The notes under the pieces: model-generated
What the model was told of the DNA's origin: nothing
What the model saw: the letters and a program-made list of their open reading frames with translations, nothing else
Database searches by the model: none
Assembly (NCBI GenBank): GCA_038363925.1
Contig: JAQQWL010000002.1
Location: forward strand, 2,976,001 to 3,040,000
Direction of reading: 5' to 3'
DNA length: 64,000 bases
DNA from: Apiospora phragmitis
Lineage: Eukaryota; Ascomycota; Sordariomycetes; Amphisphaeriales; Apiosporaceae
Shown here: positions 25,462-35,148 of the stretch, piece after piece
How positions within the stretch are numbered: position 1 is the stretch's first letter
Layout: each line of letters opens with the position of its first letter
Position numbers and translations under genes: made by a program

Positions 25462-26789
25462 ATGCGCTTCAACGCTAGAAACCTCGTGCTCGGTCTCGCT
25501 ACCCTGGGCAGCATTCCAGAAGGCTTGGGTAGAGCCGTTCCAAGAACTACAACTGACGCCGTATCTTGTAAGTGATCTCTCTCTCTTTCCTTGTGGTCCC
25601 GCGCTCCTCAGTGTACAATGTACATAGCAAGCACACGCACCCGGGTAGCCCCCGTGTTAAGTACAAGCAAGCTGATGAGGTCTTTCAAGCGTATAAATAT
25701 GAAGGCAACCTTCATGCTCGTGTAGTCGTGGAGCCCGTCCACGTCGGTGCTGGTGGCAAAGGTAGCGGCGGTAAAGGTGGTGAAGGCGAAGGTGCCGGAG
25801 GTGGTAAGGGTGGCAATGGCGGAAAAGGCAGCACCCCTGGCGGCGATGGCGGCGACGGCGACGGCTCGCCCGCACGCATCGGTTCGCCCGATGGGAAGGG
25901 TTCCACTGGAGGAGGCAACGGTGACAAGCCGGTGCACATCGGAGCCGGGGACAAGCCCAGCGGCAGCAACACCAACCAAAACCCGGACATCTGGTGCCGC
26001 GGCGCAGGCTGTGGTGGTGGCGACAGCAAGAAGCCAGACTCTGCGGCTCTGGGCAAGAAGGGCGTCAAGGGCATCGATTTGGCGGTCAGCCCCAAGGAGG
26101 GCACCGACTACAGCAAGCGCTACGACAACTACAAGTTTGAGAAGGAAGAAACGGAGGGTGCTGACGATTCGATCCCAGCGTTGGGGCTCAAGGACCAGGG
26201 ATTCCACGAGGAGGATGGCTGGACCACGTACCACATCTCGTCTAAAGGGTCAAACGCTGATCCAGCGGCCAAGATCAGCTATGGCCGCGTGACGAAGGAC
26301 GGCAAGGAGTACCTGGGCATCGTCGCACACGATCGGCACGCAGAGTACGACGGGAACCGGTACAAGCTCACCAAGACCGGAGCCAACGTTGAGGAGAACG
26401 GCAAGCCGGTGCTCAACCCGGACCGCGACACCAAGGCCGTGCCGGTGTCCCAGCTGGTGTACAAGGGCGCCGAGGAGGCGGGCGTGCTGAAGAAGCCGGC
26501 CGATAAGGTGTTCCTGGTCTCGGAGAATGTGATCAACGACGAGGCCAAGGTCATCATCCCCGATGCCCTGAGCGCGGTCGGCGAAAAGGGGCAGTCGCAC
26601 GTGTTCAAGAACGGGGCCCAGGGCGAGGAGGGCGCGCAGTTCAAGATCTTGGCCGGTCTGGATAACAACTACTCGTACCTGAACACCGTGGGCCGCAACC
26701 CGGCCTTCTTCGAGGGCTACAAGCTCACTAGCATCAAAGTGGTTTGGGGGGACTCAAAGGCGATGAGCATGGAGTTCGACAAGGCCTAG
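25462..26789 (+). CDS. Secreted Gly/Lys-rich protein of unknown function
   Basis: Exons 25462-25567 and 25612-26789 are joined across a short 44-bp intron (GTAAGT to CTCCTCAG). This places a signal peptide (MRFNARNLVLGLATLGSIPE) in frame with the long downstream frame; total about 427 aa. Residues ~80-130 are a low-complexity Gly/Lys/Asp tract (GGKGGEGEGAGGGKGG). Two copies of a PVH[VI]GAG motif flank it, at about 25738-25755 and 25930-25947. The C-terminal ~250 residues are complex and charged (DGWTTYHISSKGS, VFLVSENVINDEAKV), suggesting a folded domain, with almost no Cys. I do not recognise the family. A secreted effector or wall-associated role is possible, but only by inference. Confidence 0.8.
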
Positions 26790-27505
26790 AATTGCTAGGA
26801 GGGTACAAAGACAAATTTCGGCTTCGCAAAAGGAATACTTTGTAGAATAGAACCAAGCCTGCGAGTATTGATTAAGCTATGACGGATAACATATCTAAAG
26901 AATAAATCCTAATTGAATTGAGTGTAGAATTACGGGAAAGCAGACCAAGTTCGCCCATACCACACAGCCCGAAACTGCCTAATCTAAAGGAAGGCGGGAC
27001 CGGAACCGACGATTGGCCTGCTTCCAGATTATCCTGTTCGATAGCACTGCTTGATGGCCCAAGACGTTGGCTAACCGACGAGAATGCACTTCCTATACCT
27101 TTCGGCGATTAGACCGTGCGACGTAGTAGGCCTGGTCACCTTAGCCAATCACCATCTCCCTCGCTCGACGTTTAGGGAAATCCAAGGTTGAGATGAGATC
27201 TTGGCTTAGGTGGATACAATGGCTATTTTTATCTTCGCCAGGGGGGGTTAGCACGTTCAGGTGGGGCGGTTCAGCCCTGTAGATACCCCTGTAATTACTA
27301 CATCCAATGTCCACGGGTATCGAATTGATTGATATAAGCAACTGCTCACCCCCACCAACACAATCTCCAGTCTCGTCTCTCTCTCTCTCTCATTCACTTG
27401 CTTACACATACGTACACTCCCTACTTTACCTTTGGCTTTTGACTTGACCATCAACTCCTACAGCCCTAGCGAGAACGAAAGCCAGAGAGAGCGCACCAAA
27501 ACAAC
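26790..27505. other. Intergenic, 716 bp, with a (CT)8 run
   Basis: No gene seen. A CT dinucleotide run at 27376-27391 lies 115 bp before the next ATG, typical of pyrimidine tracts in fungal 5' leaders. Confidence 0.4.
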
Positions 27506-28777
27506 ATGCAGCTCCTAGAACTCCCTTTGGACATCTTCAAGAGCATCATCTTGTTCATGGTGCAAGACCAAGGGCTGCGGAAGTCCATGACAACTCGAGT
27601 TGTATGCCGTACGTTTCCTTGTTTGGCATGGCATGGCGTGGGACCCATCTCTAATGACCAGTAGGTACATTTGCAAACGAGGTTCTCGACGCCGTAATCT
27701 CGGCGAAAGCTATCGAGGAGATTGCCGAGAGCCCGGATAGTCTTAAGAGGGTCGAGCGTCACTACACCGTGATTGCACGATATCTGCACCATCGAGTTCG
27801 CACGGATGGGCCTGATACCCATCCCTGGATCAGCACCATTCGCGAAACTTGCGACTTACTCATACAACATTCCATCTCTTCGGTAGACCCTGACCCTAAG
27901 CAGGTCGAAAGGATCGATTTCAGTGCATGTTTATGCTTGGCGGTAAACACAAGCTCGACCGTCTTCCCAGTCTTGTGTGGGGGGAAGAAAGGATGACAGG
28001 GCTCAGTTTGGAGGCACGTGGGAAAACTGCCTCGCCATAGCATCATGGATGGGCAACTTAACGTTGGTAGAGTCGCTCAATAAGGGTTCCGATCCACCTT
28101 CTTTCTTCGGGAGACCATCATGGGCTGCTGCTGCCCAGGGCCACCTTGACGTCCTGCAATTCTTCTTGAAGCAGGGTGCTTTGCCATACGAGCCTACATT
28201 CACTCACATCACCGACTTGGAACTTGGGGAAACTCCTATCGGTGCCGCCGCCTACATGGGCCACGATGATATCGTCCAACTCTATCTACAACCACCTTAC
28301 TTCAGCGCGGGAGTGCAAGAAGAGGAAGCAAAAGCCATATTTGTTGCAGCGCAGGGGAACCAGCCTCAGACGCTCCGGACGCTTCTGGAGCACTACAAGC
28401 AGACCCAGCAGGACTTCCTCGAGATTCTCGATGCCGCTCTCCTTTGGAGTAGCCGGCGCGGGAGCCCCGATGCTACTCGCGTTCTCCTGGAGTACGGGGC
28501 ACACCCGAACGAAACGGACAAATCCCCCCGCTCGTGCCTGCAGCATGCTGCCATCGCCGGCGACGCTGCGATCGTCAAGCTGCTACTGGACGCGGGTGCT
28601 TCCATGGAAGCGAGTCGCTACATAAACAAGCGTACGAACCCAAAGCTGAGTGAAACTTGGCGGAAGAAATACAGGGATGCCCTCACCGAGGCCAAAAGGA
28701 GGAACTATGTGGCTGTTGTTCGCGTCATAGAAGAAAAGAAACGAGAGATTGACGAGACAAAGACCGCAGAAGACTAG
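27506..28777 (+). CDS. F-box-like/ankyrin-repeat protein
   Basis: Three exons, 27506-27608, 27665-27942 and 28007-28777, give 383 aa. The N-terminus (LLELPLDIFKSIILFMV, then TTRVVCRTFANEV) resembles an F-box. The C-terminal half contains ankyrin-type repeats (GETPIGAAAYMGHDDIVQLYL; CLQHAAIAGDAAIVKLLLDAG). Intron 2 (GTAAAC to GGGCTCAG, 64 bp, phase 0) must be spliced: read through, the frame ends at 27996, whereas splicing joins ...SACLCLA to FGGTWENCLAIASWMGN. Intron 1 ends in a tandem acceptor CAGTAG, so two products differing by one codon are possible. By family analogy it would act as a substrate adaptor of an SCF ubiquitin ligase; this is inference. Confidence 0.8.
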
Positions 28778-29265
28778 GAATGTTCGCGACTGGATTTTCA
28801 GAAAAAAATGCGATGGTTCAAGGTCTTGAGAAAGGCTGCTACGGCATCTATGATAGCATTGGAATTTGTAGGACCACTGGCGAAGGGGTGAAGAAGCAGG
28901 CTGATATATGGTATGTTCTTTTGTAATGTGGCAATATGACCGTAGAAAGTCCCAGCCGGCAGTTGACTAAAGTGGCTGAACATGGTAACCTACCTACGCA
29001 CGATCTTGCTACCTACGTAATATTTTGTTACTTACCTACTACTCCATTACCACTACCTAATCAACCCTCTCTATCCTTACTTACAGCATCGGCTTCAAGG
29101 GCTCCTGGGGCTCCTGGGGTAGCGGGTTGGGCCAGGGAAGTATATCGCCCTTCTCGATAATGCGTCGTTGGATACTTTCGGCGATGTCAGTCCTGGCGAA
29201 TCCGTGCAGCAGGGCGAAAGCATCGAAGCCGGTGGGATTTCCCTCGGCGAATTCACAACAGTAGA
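28778..29265. other. Convergent intergenic region, 488 bp
   Basis: It lies between two genes that end toward each other and must hold both terminators. Nothing else is seen. Confidence 0.4.
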
Positions 29266-30369
29266 CTAGCGTTTTGCCAATCTTTCCCGGTAGTCTGTTT
29301 CCAGAAGAGTGACGACCAGGCTCGTCAGCAGGTCACACCATACGGCCACACTGTCGGCGTCGGTCGTGGCCCCAAGCTGTCGACAGGCAACGGTCGTCTT
29401 TTTTCGGTGGCCGCCACCTTCGGGAGCACGGTAAACGCCCGATCGGTAGTGGCGGAAGTCGTAGACGGGCAGCCGCCCGGACAGGCTCGAGGACATCAAC
29501 TCCCCGACTTTCTCGCGCGTCTCGGTGCTGAAGTGCAGCGTGGACCCCACACTCAGGTATGTCAACATAGGTTTCGGCTTGGGCAGCGCGCCCCATTGGA
29601 TGACGCGGCGCTCATCGAATAGCTTACCTGGTAACTGGTGTTCCGGGTGCGCGCGGTTAGGGGCATCCTGCCTGCGACGGAGGGTTGCGGCCAATACGGA
29701 GCCGAGCGTGTTGTTGACGCACCCTCCCCCTCCTCCGCCACCCTGGCCGTTGAGCAGCGTCCGGGATTGGTCCGGGAGAGTCGAGAGGAGGTGCCCCGTG
29801 ACGAAGAAGCCGGCGGCGAGCCTCCGCAGCTCCGTGAGTGAGAAAGCCCGCTTGCCCATGCCCACCGAGACGGCCATGCCGCAGTCCTCCGGCGTCTCGA
29901 AGCTGAGGGCCTGGGTGAGCGAGTGCAGGATGTGCTTCACGTACCTGAAACCCGCCCTGTCTCTACCACCCCACATGGCCGGCGAGGTGATGCGCACGGC
30001 GAGCCACCTGTTCTTGGCGGAGATGGAGCTCCGGAGCCACGCGGGCGGCGGCGGCACCGTGGTGCCCGGGGCGCCGACTTCGACGCGCCAGGTCCAAGCC
30101 CGGGCATCGTTCGTCACGCCCATGAACGGCCTCCTCCACGCCTCGGCACCGTTGTGGCCGTGGTAGGCAGCGTCCGCCTCGCGGATCAGGTGCTCGATGT
30201 AACTGCGGGCGAACGCGGCCACGTTAGTTTCTGGCACCCTCGCCGTGGAATACACCAGGGGCGGCGGGAACTGGCCGTAGACCCAGTCCTCCGGGACGTC
30301 GTCTCGGAGCGCGGCCAGCAGGTAGTCGGTCTTGACGGAGAAACTCACCTTGACATCCTTACCTGCCAC
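29266..30369 (-). CDS. Amidoligase-like protein (fungal Amidoligase_2 family) with altered core motif
   Basis: A single exon of 367 aa from ATG at 30369. The layout matches fungal amidoligase-type proteins. There is an N-terminal FSVKTDYLLAAL segment, then a WRVEVGAP strand, then WLAVRITSPAMW (the ELRSP-like segment), then a core, and a RAFSLTELRRLAAGFF helix. In most family members the core reads CGLHVHVG; here it is CGMAVSVG, so both His are lost. Family members are thought to be ATP-dependent carboxylate-amine ligases related to glutamine synthetase and gamma-glutamyl ligases. Loss of the HxH pair argues for reduced or altered catalysis. A poly-Gly run (about residue 212) and otherwise unbroken frame suggest the gene is intact. 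Substrate unknown. Confidence 0.65.
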   Translation of the reverse strand: MAGKDVKVSFSVKTDYLLAALRDDVPEDWVYGQFPPPLVYSTARVPETNVAAFARSYIEHLIREADAAYHGHNGAEAWRRPFMGVTNDARAWTWRVEVGAPGTTVPPPPAWLRSSISAKNRWLAVRITSPAMWGGRDRAGFRYVKHILHSLTQALSFETPEDCGMAVSVGMGKRAFSLTELRRLAAGFFVTGHLLSTLPDQSRTLLNGQGGGGGGGCVNNTLGSVLAATLRRRQDAPNRAHPEHQLPGKLFDERRVIQWGALPKPKPMLTYLSVGSTLHFSTETREKVGELMSSSLSGRLPVYDFRHYRSGVYRAPEGGGHRKKTTVACRQLGATTDADSVAVWCDLLTSLVVTLLETDYRERLAKR

Positions 30370-30957
30370 ACCACCACCTTCATAATCCTGAGGGATGTTC
30401 TGAGCCGATATCGTATGCGCGTATGCGTCTTTATCTATGTATGTGTCGTTTGCTGGGATCCCTGGAAATATTGATCGAAGGAAACTGTCTAGAGCGACGG
30501 TAAGTAAAGCGTGCGATAGATTTTAAGGGTTATCAAAGAGATGGAAAGTCCCGCCAAATATTTTAAAAAAGACTGACGAAAACTTTGGGTTGGTCGGCAA
30601 ACAATGCCTTTGTCAAAGAGCGGCACAGCAAGTCAGTTCTGGAACATATCCTACTATCTCTTTGTCCCTGAAGTGAAACCTCCGCAAAACAGGGTTGGTT
30701 TACGGTACTTGATATTTTGGGCATGTTTGAAGCAGCGATGACTCTATTTTGTGACAACAAGATCTCGTGGTACATCTAGCTAATCTGCAACGGTCACCAG
30801 TCACGCTGCGAAAAATGGCACGAAGCCATGTGTGACCATCAACATGTCGAATCGCAGGACCCAGCAGACGTGGCACCATCCAAAGACAGCTTGTACTTCA
30901 TCATTCATCATTAATTTATCTCATTATGGAACCATGGAAAGCCTCTTGACCTCCTAG
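30370..30957. other. Intergenic, 588 bp
   Basis: Promoter of the amidoligase-like gene on the left side, 3' end of the hydrolase gene on the right; both genes are on the minus strand. No further feature seen. Confidence 0.4.
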
Positions 30958-31851
30958 CTACTTTCTGATAGCCTCTTCCCAAGTATCCGTCACGATTCTT
31001 ACGTACCGAGTTTCATTAGTCCGCATGTGGGCGACATGGGGGCTATTTGCGAACATTTCAGTCCGAACGTGATAGCCTTTGTCTCCCGCTTGCTGAGCAT
31101 GACGCTCTACGTGAGTCCATTCGACCATTTTGTCTTTTTTGCCGTAGATGTATGCGCGGTTCGACTGGCGCACTTCCTCCTTGTTATTGTGGAAGTTGGC
31201 GTTGTTGAGCAGAGGGTATGGACGGCGCAGAACCTTGACGACGATCATGAAGTAGAAGTTGAGGATGTGAAGAAAGGGCGAAACAATCCACCGCCATATG
31301 CCTTTGGAGATACCTGCCATGACAGCATGGTAGCCACTGGTGGGGGTCCACAATCCAGGACAGGAGTCGTAGACGGCGCAGTGGAGGGGGAAAGCCTGAC
31401 CGGTCTTTTCCCGATAAGAGGCAAGCAAATGTTTGGTGCTGGCCATGCCGCCATTGGAGAAAACGTGGATCAGGATCTGGGGCCGGGCCGGTGACGCAGC
31501 GAGGTAGTCTGAGTCGACCTGGGAGCGGAGATAGGTCACGGCAGGTTGCACGGCAGCGTTGGCTAGTGATTCGAATATGACTAGCTTGACGACGAATCTG
31601 ACAAGCAGGATGCGCGAGGTGGGATAGAGTGATTGGTATTTGGACACGTATTTGGCGATGTGCATATCTTGTGCGCCCATCCAGCTCGCTACCAAGATGA
31701 GTTTCGGGTCTTGACTGTCTCTGGAAGTGGCTGACAATGTTTGCTGCAGATCGGATACCGCCGCCGGCTCGTAGTAGGCAACGTATTTTGACAGTTTGGT
31801 CATACTGCCGAGGGGGTCCGGCATAGTGGAGGGGGTCTGAGGTGAGGCCAT
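30958..31851 (-). CDS. PaxU/TMEM53-type (DUF829) alpha/beta-hydrolase-like protein
   Basis: A single exon, 297 aa from ATG at 31851 (MASPQTPSTMPDPL). The frame is open further upstream to an ATG at 32013, but the added 54 residues look like leader sequence and I prefer the shorter start. The candidate triad is Ser in IHVFSNGG (the nucleophile elbow), Asp in YIYGKKDKMVEW, and His in SPHVAHMR near the C-terminus. This order and spacing fit the DUF829 family, which includes PaxU of the paxilline cluster and animal TMEM53. Around residues 220-240 there is a hydrophobic segment (FLHILNFYFMIVVKVL). No indole-diterpene genes are nearby, so a role in that pathway is not supported here. Confidence 0.82.
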   Translation of the reverse strand: MASPQTPSTMPDPLGSMTKLSKYVAYYEPAAVSDLQQTLSATSRDSQDPKLILVASWMGAQDMHIAKYVSKYQSLYPTSRILLVRFVVKLVIFESLANAAVQPAVTYLRSQVDSDYLAASPARPQILIHVFSNGGMASTKHLLASYREKTGQAFPLHCAVYDSCPGLWTPTSGYHAVMAGISKGIWRWIVSPFLHILNFYFMIVVKVLRRPYPLLNNANFHNNKEEVRQSNRAYIYGKKDKMVEWTHVERHAQQAGDKGYHVRTEMFANSPHVAHMRTNETRYVRIVTDTWEEAIRK

Positions 31852-33576
31852 CACGATGACTTGCCAGGAACGGTTATTGGCAGTGTTCCACGGGGAAAAA
31901 ACCCCCCCAAAAGCCAAGGATGCAGAAACGAAATGGAAATTGTTCAACGCGAATGAATTCAATCTTGACACCAAGCAGCTTTTTGTAAACCAAGAGAGAA
32001 TGGCAGGGTCCAAGCAGATGTGTCTATCATTTCAGCTCGTTGGGATGATGCCATGCACACTAACGAGCTCCCCCTACGAATTAAGTAACCAGTTCGTGGG
32101 ATGGCGCTTTTACCCTCCAGACAGACCTCGGCTCTTCTCCTCCCTCGCATCACTGCACACTCCATCCCTTCGAAGCGCACGGTCGGTTTGATGCGGAATT
32201 GCCAACGGGGCTCAGCAAATAATAAAACAATCCAATGGGGAGCCGACTGTCAACCGACGTCTATCCGGCGGATGACCTGTATTTTCTTGTTGTATGTCCG
32301 AATTTCGTCTTGCTCGTCTGAAATGACAGGGATGCCACTAAACCGTTACATTGGGACCCCCAGTGCCACTGTGCCATTGTGTGACGCCCAATTGGGCAGC
32401 TTGCCGAACCCGAACCGCCAAGACCGCCCAATCGCAGGCAACCTATGGTAAGACCGAGCACCCTGGAACCCTGCACGCCAGTTTGACGTGACAGCTCCCA
32501 TCCATCTTGATAGCAGGGGGTGGAGTTCATCCCGTAGCTCGCTTCACTAACCATGCCGTCTTTTCGTGATCTTCAATGTTCTAAAAGCCATGCTTAGTGG
32601 GATTGGATATCAGCTCACTGTTGCACGCATTACACTACTCACCTATCACAACGAAATGGTGTTCTACACCGATCGATCCTCCGAAATCCACTCGACGGTG
32701 TAATTGCATTTTCCATCCTCTGGCAATCAAGGTGTTCTGGTCATCACATTTCGCTTGCAACGTCGCACAGACCCAGAAAAGGGCGCTCTTCCCCATCTCC
32801 TCTGGTTCATGTTGACCCTGCTGTGACTGCCACGAATCGAGGCAGCTAGATGTAGGTACCTGGGTGTTGAACGAATGCACCCAGGTCCACCAAATGCACG
32901 TCATCCCCTGAAACTGCTCGATTGCAGGATCGGCTGCCGCCTTTCTGCAAGATTCGCAGCTTCCGGCATGTGACATGCATGAATGGAACCTACATGTAAA
33001 TGGAACCGCCCACGACGGAATTTCAACTTGGTGCTGCATCATACAATAGCACCCTGTCCAGTTCCTCGGCGACAGATGTGATTATGTACTAGAGCCCTCG
33101 TGGTGTAAGCCAACGAAACCGAAGCTGCTACAATCCTACATGTATGTACCATATGGTGAGCTGCAAATATGAAGAACCTCCAGCCATCGTTGTGATCATA
33201 GTAGTATTAGTCCATTGAAGGCACCAAGTTCCCAAGTCTCTGTTTTAATATTTAAACAATCTCGCACCAGCAGCGGCCGATTTTGACGTTTGCTTCAAAA
33301 TATCCCGTTAGATGGCAACCGACAGGAGCAGAATCTGGCATACCTCGCAACTGCATCTGACCGTTCAAACTGCGGTTACCTCAACTGAAATGGCAAAGCA
33401 CTTGCCATCATCAGTGCTGATTAATACCTCCCCACTATGAGAAACACGTAGCTACAATTCCTCTTTCGTTCTCCCCCCTTGCCCTTGGCCTACATCTTTG
33501 ATCAAGCTTGTTCACCACATGCAATCAAGGAACATCGTATGCTAACTGCGTAACTGCAATTCTTCGTTCGATAAGA
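31852..33576. other. Divergent intergenic region, about 1.7 kb
   Basis: It separates the hydrolase (minus) from the aspartic protease (plus). Frames seen here (for example 32635-33042 minus) have no recognisable domains or exon signals, and no RNA gene is evident. Confidence 0.4.
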
Positions 33577-35148
33577 ATGGACATTTGTTCTCTATCTGGC
33601 GCCAGAATGTGGTTCCTTCTCTTCATCCTTGTTGGCTGTTGCCTGTCCCTCCCTTCCGAGCCTCGCCGCCAGCCCATCCCGCAAAGCGACATCGTCCCTT
33701 CGCTATCAATCCCAGGGGTCGAGTTCCGCCGGGCAAGACCCTTCTCGGACACTCCCAAGGCGTCCCTGGCCAGGAAGGGCGGCAAACATGCTAAGCTCAA
33801 GCGCCTTCCCCAAAGCCCTTCGCACCGACTGCCTTCTGCCGCCGCATTCTTCGCTGAGCATCTGCAGTTCGATGTTGTACCTGGCATTTTCCCAACAGGC
33901 AATGTCAGCGTCGTCGATCACAGCGCTACCCAATACTCGGTAGAAGTGGTTTTGGACGGCTCTCCTGTCAACCTCATCTTGGACACTGCCGGTTCTGATA
34001 CTTGGGTCAGATCCAGGAACTTCACGTGCCTGAATAACGTGACCGAACCGGCATCGAGATCACAATGTGACTGGGGAAAATTTGGTGCAACCGGGTTTCC
34101 CAATGGCCCAATTCAAGACCAGCATTTTACCATCAGGAACGCTGATGGCTCTGGAGTCAGTGGTCAACTTGGCTACATGGATGTCTCCCTAGCGAATGTT
34201 GCTGTCCACAACCAGGAAGTGGCGATCGCCACACAAGGGACATGGCATGGCGATAACATTACAAGTGGTATGCTCGGAATGGCCTATCCTTCTCTTACGT
34301 CGGCATATCAAGGCGACGACCCCAATGATACAAGTAATCAATCTGCGCTTGAGTATTCGCCCCCTTTTTACCACAATGGTGACGGACGGCCTCGTCGAGC
34401 CGTACTGGTCTCTAGCAATCAGCCGCAACTCGTCTGATGGACTATTCTGTTTGGGTGCACTGCCACCGGCGGTTAATCGTAGCCAAAATCACCGCCAGGG
34501 CGATTTACTTATCGTAGGTTTAGATCAAGATTGCATCTGCTTAGACGTGAGCTAATACAGAGCAGGCGAATCTGGCAAATAAGAACTTTGCAGCGTACCA
34601 ACCCTCGTATTATGCAACGATTTTCGACGGTTTCAAGATTGGAAACATTGATATCATAGAAAGTCTTCCTTTGATACTTGACAGTGCCACGACATTGGCT
34701 TACCTACCACCAGGTAAGCATATTGCATCCACGACCAGAGATGGTTACTGACACATAACACAGATGTGGCCGAAATAGTCAATAACCACTTCCGACCTGC
34801 CGCAACCTATCTGTGGGACTATGGTAGCTATTTTGTGCCTTGTGATGCCACGCCACCACGTTTTGCGGTGATGCTGCAGAACTCGCCGTTCGAAATCAAC
34901 CCGAAGGACATGATCAAACACGATGTAGTTCATCCATCCACAGGCATGTGCCAGGTGAGTTGTAATAGTAGCATTTTTCTTCTGCAAGCTCCGATTATGG
35001 ATACTAATGAGAGGGATGGCAATAGACTGGCATTACGACGGGGGCGAGTGGACCTTATGTACTGGGTTTGACTTTCTTGACAAACGTTGTCGTTGGCTTC
35101 GATATCGGAGGCGGATTAATTGAAGTGATTGCGCGAGAATATTACTGA
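33577..35148 (+). CDS. Secreted pepsin-like aspartic protease (family A1) with unusual active-site loops and a frame break
   Basis: Start ATG 33577 (alternatives at 33508 and 33607); the MWFLLFILVGCCLS stretch is the signal peptide. Exons run from 33577 to 34513, 34566-34713, 34764-34954 and 35026-35148, with introns of 52, 50 and 71 bp. The first catalytic loop is LILDTAGSDTWV and the second LILDSATTLAYLPP; both Asp are present, but the Gly normally after DT/DS (DTGS, DSGTT) is Ala or displaced. The C-terminus VVVGFDIGGGLIEVI is typical of the fold. At 34361-34370 (C5T5) one extra base breaks the frame: ...LEYSP on one side, FTTMVTDGLVEPYWSLAI on the other. Taken as read the protein would end at 34437. 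Either a sequence error or an inactivating mutation. Confidence 0.75.

Noticed and set aside
27943..28006. Apparent frameshift in a G6 run in the ankyrin gene
   Set aside because: A normal 64-bp phase-0 intron explains the frame change without any error.
31852..32013. In-frame upstream extension of the PaxU-like protein
   Set aside because: The 54 added residues do not resemble the family N-terminus, and a good ATG is at 31851.
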